Shown here piece by piece: positions 1 to 6,901 of a DNA stretch of 7,488 nt. A model generated the notes under the pieces. It saw only the letters and a list, made by a program, of their open reading frames with translations. It was not told the origin of the DNA and did not search any database. Position 1 is the stretch's first letter. Every line of letters starts with the position of its first letter. The DNA lies in NCBI GenBank assembly GCA_004299465.1, contig SCST01000024.1, positions 1 to 7,488 of the forward strand, given 5' to 3'. This DNA comes from Methylovulum sp. (GTDB lineage Bacteria; Pseudomonadota; Gammaproteobacteria; Methylococcales; Methylomonadaceae). The translations under genes and the position numbers were made by a program.

Positions 1-1
1 A

Positions 2-185
2 ATCTATCAAAGGGATCTCGATGATGAAAAGGCAGTTCCATTGTTTTCAGAACGTGTTTAAAATCAATTTCCAGCAACGTAATATTATTGATAGATTGCT
101 TATTGCACAAACCATTATTGAAGACATGGTGCTGTTAAGTGTCGATAGCGCTTTCGACGCTTATGATGTCGGACATGTTTGGTAA
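2..185 (+). pseudogene. C-terminal remnant of a PIN-domain (VapC-like) toxin gene, probably frameshifted
   Basis: Bases 54-185 translate in frame 3 to a peptide with DRLLIAQTIIEDMVLLSVD followed by SAFDAYDVGHVW and a TAA stop at 183-185. This is the typical C-terminal end of PIN-domain ribonucleases (pattern DRLLIAQ...VSxD...Y...W), with two conserved acidic residues at 90-92 and 144-146. Upstream, frame 2 (2-52) reads a plausible PIN segment ending AVPLFSE, then reaches a stop at 59-61. Joining the two frames near base 53 gives SE-VFKIN, like the FEHVxKIN region of relatives, so I infer a small indel. The stretch usually written HHRDPFDRL reads QQRNIIDRL and seems about three residues short, another sign of decay. 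Frame 3 is also open from base 3, so a divergent intact protein cannot be excluded. The 5' part and any antitoxin gene lie outside the window. Confidence 0.6.
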
Positions 186-228
186 AAAACGGTTATTTCG
201 ACCTTCACTTTGAAATTTATTTAGAAAG

Positions 229-822
229 ATGACTCAGCGCACCGCCGAAATCGAACGCAACACGCTCGAAACCCAAATTAAAATCAATATCAACCTGGAC
301 GGAAACGGTAAAGCCTCGTTCGCAACCGGCGTGCCGCTTCTCGACCACATGCTCGACCAGATCGCCAGGCACGGCCTGATTGACATGGACATCCAGGCGC
401 ACGGCGATTTGCATATCGATGCCCATCATACCGTTGAAGACATCGGTATTGCCCTGGGGCAGGCGGTTGCGAAGGCAGTCGGCGATAAAAAAGGCATTTA
501 TCGTTACGGACATGCTTATGTGCCGCTCGATGAAGCCCTGTCCCGTGTCGTGATCGATTTTTCAGGCCGCCCCGGCCTGTTTTATAACGTTACTTTTACG
601 CGCGGCATGATAGGTTCGTTCGATGTTGATTTGTTTCACGAGTTTTTCCAGGGCTTCGTCAACCACGCCCAGGTCACGTTACATATCGATAACCTGAAAG
701 GCGACAATGCCCATCATATCGCCGAAACAATTTTTAAGGCCTTAGGCCGCGCGATGCGCATGGCGATTACCGCTGATGAGCGTATGGCAGGTATAATGCC
801 GTCCACTAAAGGTACGCTTTAA
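229..822 (+). CDS. hisB: Imidazoleglycerol-phosphate dehydratase (HisB, single-function)
   Basis: This cytoplasmic Mn-dependent enzyme dehydrates imidazole glycerol phosphate to imidazole acetol phosphate in histidine synthesis. The 197-residue protein is the normal length of the stand-alone dehydratase and lacks the N-terminal histidinol-phosphatase domain of enteric HisB. It begins with the usual [12 protein letters not shown]. Both metal-binding repeats are present: DAHHTVED at residues 64-71 and GDNAHHIAE at 158-166. The conserved C-terminus PSTKGTL is intact. The start at 229 is the only ATG downstream of an in-frame TGA at 211-213. Only a weak AGAAAG directly abuts it, so initiation may be inefficient or the leader very short. 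It is the first gene of the operon here, 43 bases after the PIN remnant; I could not identify a convincing promoter. hisH follows after 33 bases. Confidence 0.97.
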   Translation: MTQRTAEIERNTLETQIKININLDGNGKASFATGVPLLDHMLDQIARHGLIDMDIQAHGDLHIDAHHTVEDIGIALGQAVAKAVGDKKGIYRYGHAYVPLDEALSRVVIDFSGRPGLFYNVTFTRGMIGSFDVDLFHEFFQGFVNHAQVTLHIDNLKGDNAHHIAETIFKALGRAMRMAITADERMAGIMPSTKGTL

Positions 823-855
823 TCTTCTTTTTCAAATCTTGAACTTGGCCGCGTT

Positions 856-1500
856 ATGTCTTCTGTTGCTGTTATTGATTACGGTATGGGTAATTTGCAT
901 TCCATTGCAAAAGCCCTGCAACATGCCGCCCCTGATGTTGAGGTACAAATTACTGCGGACGCCGATAGCATCCGTGCCGCCGACCGAATCGTTTTTCCGG
1001 GTGTCGGCGCTATTCGTGATTGCATGCAGGCGCTCACGCAATCGGGTTTGGCTGATGTTATCAAAGAAATTTCGGGTGCCAAGCCGTTGCTGGGTATTTG
1101 CTTGGGCATGCAAGCCTTATTGACCGTCAGCGAAGAGCATGCCGACACGCGATGCCTGGATATTTTACCGGGCAGAGTCGTGCGATTTGCAGAAGGCTTA
1201 AGCGATGATAGCGGCAATACATTAAAAATTCCCCATATGGGTTGGAACCAGGTGCAGCAGCGTCCGCACCCGTTATGGGCCGGCATCCCGCAATGCAGCC
1301 GGTTTTATTTCGTACACAGTTACTATGCCCGGCCTGATGATACGGCGTTGATCGCCGCTACCACAGACTACCCAGATGCTTTTGCCTGCGCATTGGCGCG
1401 AAACAATATCTTTGCCGTACAATTTCACCCGGAAAAAAGCCAGGCGGTTGGCTTGCAGCTGCTGAAAAACTTTTTGTATTGGGATGGACAAATCCAGTGA
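856..1500 (+). CDS. hisH: Imidazole glycerol phosphate synthase, glutamine amidotransferase subunit HisH
   Basis: HisH hydrolyses glutamine and channels ammonia to HisF, which closes the imidazole ring. The 214-residue protein is a class I (triad) glutamine amidotransferase. It opens with VAVIDYGMGNLHSI and carries FPGVGA at residues 47-52. The nucleophile is Cys82 in GICLGMQ, and His191 with Glu193 in QFHPEKS complete the triad. The segment PHMGWNQV (126-133) and the YFVHSYY region (151-157), both near the HisF interface in the family, are present. No clear Shine-Dalgarno sequence precedes the ATG, so translation may depend on reinitiation after hisB. The partner hisF is not adjacent: hisA and two inserted genes separate them. 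Confidence 0.97.
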   Translation: MSSVAVIDYGMGNLHSIAKALQHAAPDVEVQITADADSIRAADRIVFPGVGAIRDCMQALTQSGLADVIKEISGAKPLLGICLGMQALLTVSEEHADTRCLDILPGRVVRFAEGLSDDSGNTLKIPHMGWNQVQQRPHPLWAGIPQCSRFYFVHSYYARPDDTALIAATTDYPDAFACALARNNIFAVQFHPEKSQAVGLQLLKNFLYWDGQIQ

Positions 1501-1512
1501 TCACCTGCTATC

Positions 1513-1519
1513 GAGGAAG
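1513..1519 (+). promoter_or_regulatory. Shine-Dalgarno sequence of hisA
   Basis: GAGGAAG lies about 8-10 bases before the hisA ATG at 1528. It is a strong ribosome binding site, in contrast with hisB, hisH and hisF, which have little or none. It supports the chosen hisA start. Confidence 0.7.
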
Positions 1520-1527
1520 CTTTATCT

Positions 1528-2259
1528 ATGCTGTTAATACCCGCTATCGACTTGAAAGATGGAAAATGTGTGCGTTTACGTCAGGGACGCATGGATGATG
1601 ACACGATATTCTCGGATGATCCGGTAGCAGTTGCCCGGCGTTGGGTAGATGCCGGCGCGAAACGCCTGCATTTGGTCGACCTCGATGGTGCGTTTGCCGG
1701 CAAGCCCAGAAATGCCGATATCATCCATGCTATTGTCGAGGCATACCCTGATGTGCCGGTACAGATAGGCGGCGGTATTCGTGACGAAGAAACGATAGAA
1801 GCTTACCTGAATGCCGGTGTCGAATATGTGATTATCGGTACGAAGGCCGTTAATGAACCGCATTTTGTCAGGGATATGGCCTTGGAATATCCGCGCCGCA
1901 TTATCGTCGGCCTGGATGCCAAAGACGGCAAAGTGGCGATTGACGGTTGGTCGAAATTGTCCAAGCATGATGTCATTGACTTGGCTCTTCATTTTGAAGC
2001 CGATGGCGTCGAGGCGATTATTTATACCGATATTTCCCGCGACGGCATGATGCAGGGCGTCAATATTGAAGCTACCGCGAGGTTGGCCCGCGCGATTCAT
2101 ATTCCGGTGATCGCGTCCGGCGGCATTACTAACCTCGATGATATTAAAGCCTTGGGTGCAGTTGCCGGCGACGGCATTATCGGTGCGATTACCGGGCGGG
2201 CGATTTACGAAGGGACACTGGATTTTGCCGAAGCCGAAAAAGTAGCCGAGTCTTATTGA
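1528..2259 (+). CDS. hisA: ProFAR isomerase (HisA)
   Basis: HisA performs the Amadori isomerisation of ProFAR to PRFAR. The 243-residue protein is full length for this (beta/alpha)8 barrel. The catalytic aspartates of the two half-barrels are Asp8 in [10 protein letters not shown] and Asp130 in [11 protein letters not shown]. The phosphate-binding loops QIGGGIRD (79-86) and IASGGI (195-200) are present, and [10 protein letters not shown] (168-177) matches the conserved second-half loop. The start follows a good ribosome site. The C-terminus is complete, so the following insertion did not truncate the gene. In most relatives hisF comes directly after hisA; here a HEPN gene begins only 3 bases after the stop. 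Confidence 0.97.
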   Translation: MLLIPAIDLKDGKCVRLRQGRMDDDTIFSDDPVAVARRWVDAGAKRLHLVDLDGAFAGKPRNADIIHAIVEAYPDVPVQIGGGIRDEETIEAYLNAGVEYVIIGTKAVNEPHFVRDMALEYPRRIIVGLDAKDGKVAIDGWSKLSKHDVIDLALHFEADGVEAIIYTDISRDGMMQGVNIEATARLARAIHIPVIASGGITNLDDIKALGAVAGDGIIGAITGRAIYEGTLDFAEAEKVAESY

Positions 2260-2262
2260 TTA

Positions 2263-2724
2263 ATGAAAGCCGCTGAAGAAATTAAACAGCTTGCTTTCGA
2301 ACGTTTACAAGAAGCCGTGATTTTATGCGACAACGGTAAGTACGATGGCGCTTTTTACTTGGCGGGTTATAGTATTGAATTAATGTTAAAAGCGAAGGTG
2401 TGTGAGCATTGGAATCTGCCCAGTTTATTTGATGAAAGCTATCAAACGCATGGCATTAGTGAAGTGAGACGGGCCGTAAAAACCCATGATATTGCGGTAT
2501 TGCTTATTTTCAGCGGCTTAAAAGCCAAGTTTGACCTGGCAAAAAGTACAAATATGGTGCTTGCGGAAATTAACTTGCTGCTATTTACATCGTCAGGGCG
2601 TTGTTTATGGAATGAACAGGTTCGTTATCAGTCATCAGGTTCGCAATATCCAGAGGACGTAAAAGCGTTAATTACATTATTACAGCACGAAGAAGGGTTA
2701 TTGCAATGGATAAACAAGAATTAG
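2263..2724 (+). CDS. HEPN-domain protein inserted in the his operon
   Basis: The 153-residue protein belongs, by pattern, to the HEPN family (PF05168-like). The N-terminal helical hairpin ERLQEAVILCDNGKYDGAFY followed by LAGYSIELMLKAKV (residues 13-46) is the family's most recognisable signature. A KTHDIAVLL helix (73-81) follows, then a C-terminal VRYQSSGSQYPEDV (120-133) and a last helix reaching WI. HEPN proteins include RNase toxins, partners of nucleotidyltransferase antitoxins, and non-catalytic helical proteins. An R-x4-H pattern (Arg70, His75) exists but lies in the loop before the KTHDI helix, so I do not claim nuclease activity. There is no signal peptide or membrane segment. The gene starts 3 bases after hisA without a clear Shine-Dalgarno sequence, implying coupled translation. 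Two sampled 60-base lines count to 40% GC, against about 60% in a sampled hisF line. Function is unknown; a toxin-like or accessory role is inference. Confidence 0.85.
   Translation: MKAAEEIKQLAFERLQEAVILCDNGKYDGAFYLAGYSIELMLKAKVCEHWNLPSLFDESYQTHGISEVRRAVKTHDIAVLLIFSGLKAKFDLAKSTNMVLAEINLLLFTSSGRCLWNEQVRYQSSGSQYPEDVKALITLLQHEEGLLQWINKN
2691..2696 (+). promoter_or_regulatory. Shine-Dalgarno sequence of the 104-residue ORF
   Basis: AGAAGG lies inside the 3' end of the HEPN gene, 9 bases before the ATG at 2706. It supports that overlapping start and suggests the second cassette gene may be initiated more strongly than the first. Confidence 0.55.
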
Positions 2725-3020
2725 TGGCTAAGCTGGAAGGCTTTAAGCAAGCCTGTCATGATCAGGGTTATATTATTGGCGATCTTTATCTTGATGAAGC
2801 ATATCCGGGTGACAGCTCGACCTCTTATGTGGTCAAAATGATCGTCAATAAAACCTGGCGGGATACCCTGAGCAGCCCTGGAAAAGCATTGTCAAGGCTG
2901 CTTGATGTGCTGTTTGAAACCACCGAGGCCAAAACCCGCGAAAAAGTATTTACCTTATGCATTTATAACGAAGATGAGCGCGATTTGATGAAACTGCCTT
3001 CCTATCGGCCTGCCGCATGA
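2706..3020 (+). CDS. Hypothetical protein, partner of the HEPN gene
   Basis: I do not recognise this 104-residue protein. Its start overlaps the HEPN gene by 19 bases and its TGA stop overlaps the hisF start as ATGA, so it is almost certainly translated. The sequence suggests a compact alpha/beta protein: an N-terminal helix (residues 3-20), a strand pair around [14 protein letters not shown] (22-35) and [10 protein letters not shown] (39-48), a helix [16 protein letters not shown] (60-75), and a strand VFTLCIYN (81-88). The acidic, conserved-looking [13 protein letters not shown] segment (28-40) is its most distinctive part. It lacks the GSxxxG...D.D motif of the minimal nucleotidyltransferases that often accompany HEPN proteins. 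It has no signal peptide or transmembrane helix. Gene pairing suggests that it binds or controls the HEPN protein, for example as an antitoxin, but nothing in the sequence proves this. Confidence 0.8.
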   Translation: MDKQELVAKLEGFKQACHDQGYIIGDLYLDEAYPGDSSTSYVVKMIVNKTWRDTLSSPGKALSRLLDVLFETTEAKTREKVFTLCIYNEDERDLMKLPSYRPAA

Positions 3021-3790
3021 GCCTAGCCAAACGCATTATCCCTTGCCTGGATGTCGATAACGGTCGTGTTGTCAAAGGCGTGAAATTTGTCGATATCCGC
3101 GACGCCGGCGACCCGGTCGAGATCGCCCGCCGTTACGACCGCGAAGGCGCGGATGAACTCACTTTCTTGGACATTACCGCGACACATGATAACCGCGATA
3201 CGATCGTCCATGTCGTTGAGCAGGTTGCCGGCGAGGTGTTTATTCCCTTGACGGTAGGCGGCGGGATCAGGACGCTGGACGATATTCGGCGCATGCTCAA
3301 TGCCGGCGCCGATAAAGTCGGCATTAACAGTGCAGCGGTATCCAGACCCGAATTTGTTAGGGAGGCAGCCGAACGTTTCGGTGCGCAATGCATCGTCGTT
3401 GCCATTGATGCGAAAAAAGTCAGCGTTGGGAATGAGCCGGCCAAATGGGAAATTTTTACGCATGGCGGCCGCAAAGGAACCGGCATTGACGCCGTGGCAT
3501 GGGCGAAAAAAATGGTTGCTTACGGCGCCGGTGAAATCCTGTTGACCAGCATGGACAGGGACGGCACTCGCGCCGGTTTCGATTTGCCGTTAACGCGGGC
3601 GATCAGTGAAGCGGTTACTGTGCCGGTGATTGCTTCCGGCGGGGTCGGGTGTTTAGAGCATCTGGCCGAGGGTATTACCGACGGTAAGGCCGATGCGGTA
3701 TTGGCTGCGAGTATTTTTCACTTTGCCGAATATACTATCCAGCAAGCTAAAGAGCATATGAAGTCTCGCGGCATTGAGGTGCGTCTATGA
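3017..3790 (+). CDS. hisF: Imidazole glycerol phosphate synthase, cyclase subunit HisF
   Basis: HisF uses ammonia delivered by HisH to turn PRFAR into IGP and AICAR; AICAR returns to purine synthesis. The 257-residue (beta/alpha)8 barrel begins with the canonical [19 protein letters not shown]. Catalytic aspartates are Asp12 (CLDVD) and Asp131 (VAIDAKK). Phosphate loops VGGGIR (80-85) and IASGGVG (205-211) are present, as is TSMDRDGT (177-184). The start is fixed by the family N-terminus and overlaps the stop of the preceding 104-residue ORF (ATGA). The 20 bases before the ATG are pyrimidine-rich and contain no Shine-Dalgarno sequence, so HisF production probably depends on ribosomes finishing the inserted ORF. 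Confidence 0.98.
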   Translation: MSLAKRIIPCLDVDNGRVVKGVKFVDIRDAGDPVEIARRYDREGADELTFLDITATHDNRDTIVHVVEQVAGEVFIPLTVGGGIRTLDDIRRMLNAGADKVGINSAAVSRPEFVREAAERFGAQCIVVAIDAKKVSVGNEPAKWEIFTHGGRKGTGIDAVAWAKKMVAYGAGEILLTSMDRDGTRAGFDLPLTRAISEAVTVPVIASGGVGCLEHLAEGITDGKADAVLAASIFHFAEYTIQQAKEHMKSRGIEVRL

Positions 3791-4170
3791 ACTGGCTGGA
3801 TGAAATACGCTGGACGGCAGACGGTTTAGTCCCCGTTATCGCTCAACAAGCCGGTAACGGCAGGGTGTTGATGTTTGCCTGGATGAACCGGGAGTCCCTG
3901 GCATTGACGGCGCAAGAAGGCTATGCCGTATATTGGTCGCGTTCGCGCGGCAAATTATGGCGTAAAGGCGAAGAATCAGGGCACCGGCAAAAAGTGTTGA
4001 GTATCCAGCTCGATTGTGATGAAGACGTCGTGTTGCTGGAAATTGACCAGGAAGGCGGTATTGCCTGCCATACCGGACGGGAGAGTTGTTTTTACCGGCG
4101 CTTGATTGATGGGCAATGGCAGGTGGTGGACGCAGTGCTGAAAAATCCTGAGCTGATTTATAAAAAATAG
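3787..4170 (+). CDS. hisI: Phosphoribosyl-AMP cyclohydrolase (HisI)
   Basis: HisI opens the adenine ring of PR-AMP to give ProFAR, the substrate of HisA. The 127-residue protein is the stand-alone cyclohydrolase, not fused to HisE as in enterics. It contains [11 protein letters not shown] (28-38), [18 protein letters not shown] (49-66), and the Mg site DCDED (76-80). The zinc cysteines are Cys77, Cys94 and Cys101 (the last two in ACHTGRESC). The ATG overlaps the hisF TGA as ATGA, indicating translational coupling. hisE follows after 7 bases. Confidence 0.97.
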   Translation: MNWLDEIRWTADGLVPVIAQQAGNGRVLMFAWMNRESLALTAQEGYAVYWSRSRGKLWRKGEESGHRQKVLSIQLDCDEDVVLLEIDQEGGIACHTGRESCFYRRLIDGQWQVVDAVLKNPELIYKK

Positions 4171-4177
4171 AAATGCT

Positions 4178-4495
4178 ATGAACAACACACTTTTCCAACT
4201 TGCCGAAGTTCTCGAGCAGCGCAAACAACAATCAGCCGACACATCTTATGTTGCCAGTTTGTATGCAAAAGGCTTGGATACTATCCTGAAAAAAATCGGC
4301 GAAGAAGCGACCGAAACGGTTATTGCCGCTAAAAACGGCGATAAGGAACAGATTATTTATGAAACGGCTGATTTGTGGTTTCATTGTATGGTGATGTTAG
4401 CCGATCAGGGCTTGCATCCTCAAGATGTATTGAAAGAGTTAGAACGGCGTTTTGGCTTGTCTGGTCTAGAAGAAAAAGCGCAACGCAATAAATGA
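4178..4495 (+). CDS. hisE: Phosphoribosyl-ATP pyrophosphatase (HisE)
   Basis: HisE hydrolyses PR-ATP to PR-AMP and pyrophosphate, the second step of the pathway. The 105-residue all-helical protein has the MazG-like metal-binding pattern: KKIGEEATE with Glu42, Glu43 and Glu46, then YETADLWFH with Glu62 and Asp65. The C-terminal helical LKELERRFG is typical. Another ATG at 4173 is out of frame, so 4178 is the start; the ribosome site is weak. It is the last his gene here. A 54-base spacer with no recognisable terminator or promoter separates it from tatA, so his and tat genes may share transcripts. Confidence 0.95.
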   Translation: MNNTLFQLAEVLEQRKQQSADTSYVASLYAKGLDTILKKIGEEATETVIAAKNGDKEQIIYETADLWFHCMVMLADQGLHPQDVLKELERRFGLSGLEEKAQRNK

Positions 4496-4537
4496 AGCTG
4501 TAAAACAGCAGCTAAGAACTATCAATTTTGGTTTAAT

Positions 4538-4543
4538 CGGGAG
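4538..4543 (+). promoter_or_regulatory. Shine-Dalgarno sequence of tatA
   Basis: CGGGAG lies 6 bases before the tatA ATG at 4550, within the 54-base his-tat spacer. A dedicated ribosome site is consistent with tatA being translated independently of hisE. Confidence 0.6.
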
Positions 4544-4549
4544 TTAAAA

Positions 4550-4762
4550 ATGGGCTTAAGTATTCCTCATCTGTTAGTCGTATTGGCTATTGTCATTATT
4601 GTTTTTGGAACCAAACGCCTGCGTAATCTGGGGGCGGATCTGGGCGGGGCGATAAAGGGTTTTCGTTCAGCCGTTAAAGACGGCGAAGAGGATAAAAAAA
4701 TTGCCGAACATGAAGGCGAGACTATAGATGTCGAAGTAACGAAAAAAGATGAAAAAGTCTAG
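4550..4762 (+). CDS. tatA: Sec-independent protein translocase subunit TatA
   Basis: TatA multimerises at the inner membrane to form the conduit for folded proteins carrying twin-arginine signal peptides. The 70-residue protein has one N-terminal membrane helix (about residues 5-19), the hallmark FG pair at Phe19-Gly20, then an amphipathic helix (about 22-43, [20 protein letters not shown]) and a charged, disordered tail. It is on the short side for TatA but complete. tatB begins 2 bases after its stop. Confidence 0.95.
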   Translation: MGLSIPHLLVVLAIVIIVFGTKRLRNLGADLGGAIKGFRSAVKDGEEDKKIAEHEGETIDVEVTKKDEKV

Positions 4763-4764
4763 CC

Positions 4765-5091
4765 ATGTTTGAGGTAGGTTTTTCAGAGCTGTGTATGGTT
4801 GCGCTGGTGGCCTTATTGGTAATAGGGCCGGAACGCTTGCCGAAAGTAGCGCGGCTTGCAGGATTCTGGGTTGGCAAGACGCGTAATATGATGGCTTCCG
4901 TCAAAGCTGAAATCAATGCAGAATTGCAGGCTGAAGAAATGCGGCAACTGTTAAAAGAGCAATCGGGTTTGGAAGAGCTTCAAAAAATGCAGCATGACTT
5001 TTCGAATGCGGCCGATACGCTTAAAGCTTCGCTTGAACAGCCGCTGCTGGAAGAGAGTGCAACACGGGTTAAATCGTATGAGCCCGAATGA
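4765..5091 (+). CDS. tatB: Sec-independent protein translocase subunit TatB
   Basis: TatB forms the receptor complex with TatC that binds twin-arginine signal peptides. The 108-residue protein starts with the classic [12 protein letters not shown], including the conserved Glu8, followed by a single membrane helix (about 6-20), the hinge GPERLP (21-26) and an amphipathic helix with [11 protein letters not shown] (30-40). The region 45-95 is strongly helical and charged. It is somewhat shorter than E. coli TatB, which is within the range of the family. It overlaps tatC by 14 bases and lies 2 bases after tatA. Confidence 0.95.
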   Translation: MFEVGFSELCMVALVALLVIGPERLPKVARLAGFWVGKTRNMMASVKAEINAELQAEEMRQLLKEQSGLEELQKMQHDFSNAADTLKASLEQPLLEESATRVKSYEPE

Positions 5092-5872
5092 TTTTGAAGG
5101 GGCTGCAGAGCAGCCGTTTATCAGTCACCTGATCGAGCTGCGTGACCGGCTTCTGCGCATTATCTTATGTGTACTGGCGGTGTTTTTGGGCTTGGCTGCT
5201 TATGCTAATGAAATCTACAGTTATCTAGCAGGGCCTTTGCTGAAGCATCTGCCGGAACACAGCACGATGATCGCTATCGATGTGGCGTCGCCTTTTTTTA
5301 CGCCGTTTAAGCTGGCCCTTATTGCCGCTATTTTCATTTCTATCCCTGTTATTCTTTACCAGTTTTGGGCGTTTGTTGCGCCGGGTTTATACAAGCGGGA
5401 ACAGCGTTTGGTACTGCCGTTATTGCTTGCCAGTACGCTGTTATTTTATCTCGGCATGGCTTTTGCATATTTTGTCGTCTTCCCGTTGGTCTTCGGCTTT
5501 TTAACGGCAGCGGCGCCGGAAGGCGTCGCGGTAATGACCGATATTGCCAAATACCTGGATTTTGTTTTGGCGCTGTTTTTTGCATTCGGTATTTGTTTTG
5601 AAGTACCGATATTGACTATCGTATTGGTTTGGACAGGACTTACGACCCCTGCTGATTTGGCTGAAAAGCGGCCTTATGTGGTGGTTGGGGTATTTGTTAT
5701 CGCGATGTTTTTAACGCCGCCCGACGCCATCTCTCAAACCCTGTTGGCAATACCGATGTGGATGTTGTTTGAGCTGGGATTGTTGTTTTCGAGGTTTTTT
5801 GTACGCAATACGGAGGCTGATTATCTTGATGAAGATGAAGAGATGCCGCCGAGACTGGATAAAAAACATTAG
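5078..5872 (+). CDS. tatC: Sec-independent protein translocase subunit TatC
   Basis: TatC is the six-helix membrane core of the Tat translocase and recognises the twin-arginine motif. The 264-residue protein has [12 protein letters not shown] (15-26) with the signal-binding Glu20, [10 protein letters not shown] (101-110) with Glu108, and FGICFEVPI (170-178) with Glu175; these correspond to E. coli Glu15, Glu103 and Glu170. [10 protein letters not shown] (197-206) and [10 protein letters not shown] (211-220) are also conserved. The acidic C-terminal tail DEDEEMPPR lies in the cytoplasm. The frame is open further upstream to an ATG at 4994, but those residues lie wholly inside tatB and look nothing like TatC, so I take 5078. 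The stop lies 3 bases from the stop of the convergent gene. Confidence 0.96.
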   Translation: MSPNDFEGAAEQPFISHLIELRDRLLRIILCVLAVFLGLAAYANEIYSYLAGPLLKHLPEHSTMIAIDVASPFFTPFKLALIAAIFISIPVILYQFWAFVAPGLYKREQRLVLPLLLASTLLFYLGMAFAYFVVFPLVFGFLTAAAPEGVAVMTDIAKYLDFVLALFFAFGICFEVPILTIVLVWTGLTTPADLAEKRPYVVVGVFVIAMFLTPPDAISQTLLAIPMWMLFELGLLFSRFFVRNTEADYLDEDEEMPPRLDKKH

Positions 5873-5875
5873 GAT

Positions 5876-6898
5876 TTAACTCGTTTCGACACAGTTCCTG
5901 ATGGCTGCCGGCTGTAACCTATCTTGAAACCGGGTCCGTATGGTGTCGGCGATTGCTCCTGTCGGATCCGGCGGCGCATAAGTCCAGGGCTCAAAGTGCT
6001 TGGTAAGCAACCTGGCCGCGCCGTAATCAATTAATTTACCGATAATTTCACGATGATAGCTTTCGGTAGCGTTAGCGCTGAGATCGACCAATAAGGGCTT
6101 GCCGGTAAAAGCCGCTTCTGAGCACATCGACAGTGAATCGCCGGTAACTATAAATAAGTCGGCATGAGCCAGCAAGGCTTGGTATAAGCTGTTTTCAACC
6201 TGCCGCCAGTCAAAAAAAACACAGCTCAGTGCCGCAAGCCCGTCCAGCAGCGCCACGAGTGCGGAATCCGGGGTCCTGCGGCTGTTTGAGACGACAAGAC
6301 ATCCGCCTAGTGATTTGCCGATTCTGGCGACGCGCTCGGCGAAGCGCTTCGCGTGTACTTCGTTAAATCCGTCGCAATAGCGGGTATTGCCGCCAACTAA
6401 TACGCCGATGATGGGTTTTGGCAGTCTGTTGAAGTCGTTTTCATGTTTCAGGTATGCAGTCGCAAGGCTTTCTCGGGTTAGTTCATGCGGTACGCCGACC
6501 ATCGTGACGATACTGGCGCCGGCCAGTTGCGGCGACGCAATGAGATCGTATTCGTAAAGACGCGGATGGGGTTCGTCCGGCAAAATAGAGGCGAGATAGA
6601 CATTGATCAAGCGATCAGTAAACAGGCTCCGCAAATTGGCGATTTCGGCAGTGGTATCTTCGCCCGTGCCGCTGATGATTAGCAATGACGAATCGCCATC
6701 GCCGTTATCGGCATAGCGTTTTACCAGCATCTGTTCATAAGCGATGGCGTCGCCGTTCGGCGTCGGGATCATCTCGTAGCCATAACCCAAACGTTCCGCC
6801 AGCCCTATACGGGCATGCAATTCACCGGTATAGGCGCTGTCTACGACCCATACCAGCGGTTGAACATTCTTGCAGGCTTTAGGATATGCGGCTGTCAT
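5876..6898 (-). CDS. ELM1-like (DUF1022) protein, GT-B-like fold
   Basis: This 340-residue protein resembles the family named after plant mitochondrial fission factor ELM1 (PF06258), which is widespread in proteobacteria without an assigned reaction. The N-terminus PLVWVVDSAYTGELHARIGLA (14-34) fits the family's opening strand and small-residue loop. The middle has IIGVLVGGNTRY (163-174) and VVSNSRRTPDSA (202-213). The C-terminal VTGDSLSMCSEAAFTGKP (251-268) is the most conserved block and resembles the nucleotide-sugar end of GT-B glycosyltransferases; that resemblance is inference. No signal peptide or membrane helix is seen. The ATG at 6898 follows a good ribosome site lying in the end of the upstream flavoprotein gene, 3 bases from its stop, so the two form an operon. 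It converges on tatC. Confidence 0.82.
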   Translation of the reverse strand: MTAAYPKACKNVQPLVWVVDSAYTGELHARIGLAERLGYGYEMIPTPNGDAIAYEQMLVKRYADNGDGDSSLLIISGTGEDTTAEIANLRSLFTDRLINVYLASILPDEPHPRLYEYDLIASPQLAGASIVTMVGVPHELTRESLATAYLKHENDFNRLPKPIIGVLVGGNTRYCDGFNEVHAKRFAERVARIGKSLGGCLVVSNSRRTPDSALVALLDGLAALSCVFFDWRQVENSLYQALLAHADLFIVTGDSLSMCSEAAFTGKPLLVDLSANATESYHREIIGKLIDYGAARLLTKHFEPWTYAPPDPTGAIADTIRTRFQDRLQPAAIRNCVETS

Positions 6899-6901
6899 TA
6901 T

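Noticed and set aside
88..93. TTGATA, a -35-like hexamer
   Set aside because: No suitable -10 at 16-18 bases downstream; it lies in the PIN reading frame.
162..167. TATGAT, a good -10-like hexamer upstream of hisB
   Set aside because: No acceptable -35 element lies 16-18 bases upstream and there is no extended -10; it is also explained as Ala-Tyr-Asp codons of the PIN remnant.
229..822. Bifunctional HisB with histidinol-phosphatase domain
   Set aside because: The protein is only 197 residues, with an in-frame stop at 211-213, and contains only the dehydratase domain.
879..1286. Long minus-strand ORF antisense to hisH, and similar antisense frames over hisA and hisF
   Set aside because: They show no domain pattern and are explained as shadows of well-supported his genes on the opposite strand.
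2706..3020. Minimal nucleotidyltransferase partner of the HEPN protein
   Set aside because: The GSxxxG and paired aspartate motifs that define the family are absent.
4496..4513. Possible hairpin AGCTG/CAGCT after hisE
   Set aside because: The stem is only 5 base pairs with an 8-base loop and no T-run follows, so it does not qualify as a terminator.
4994..5077. Upstream extension of the tatC reading frame to an ATG at 4994
   Set aside because: The 28 extra residues lie wholly inside tatB, are arginine-rich shadow sequence and do not resemble any TatC N-terminus; the start at 5078 gives the family-typical beginning.
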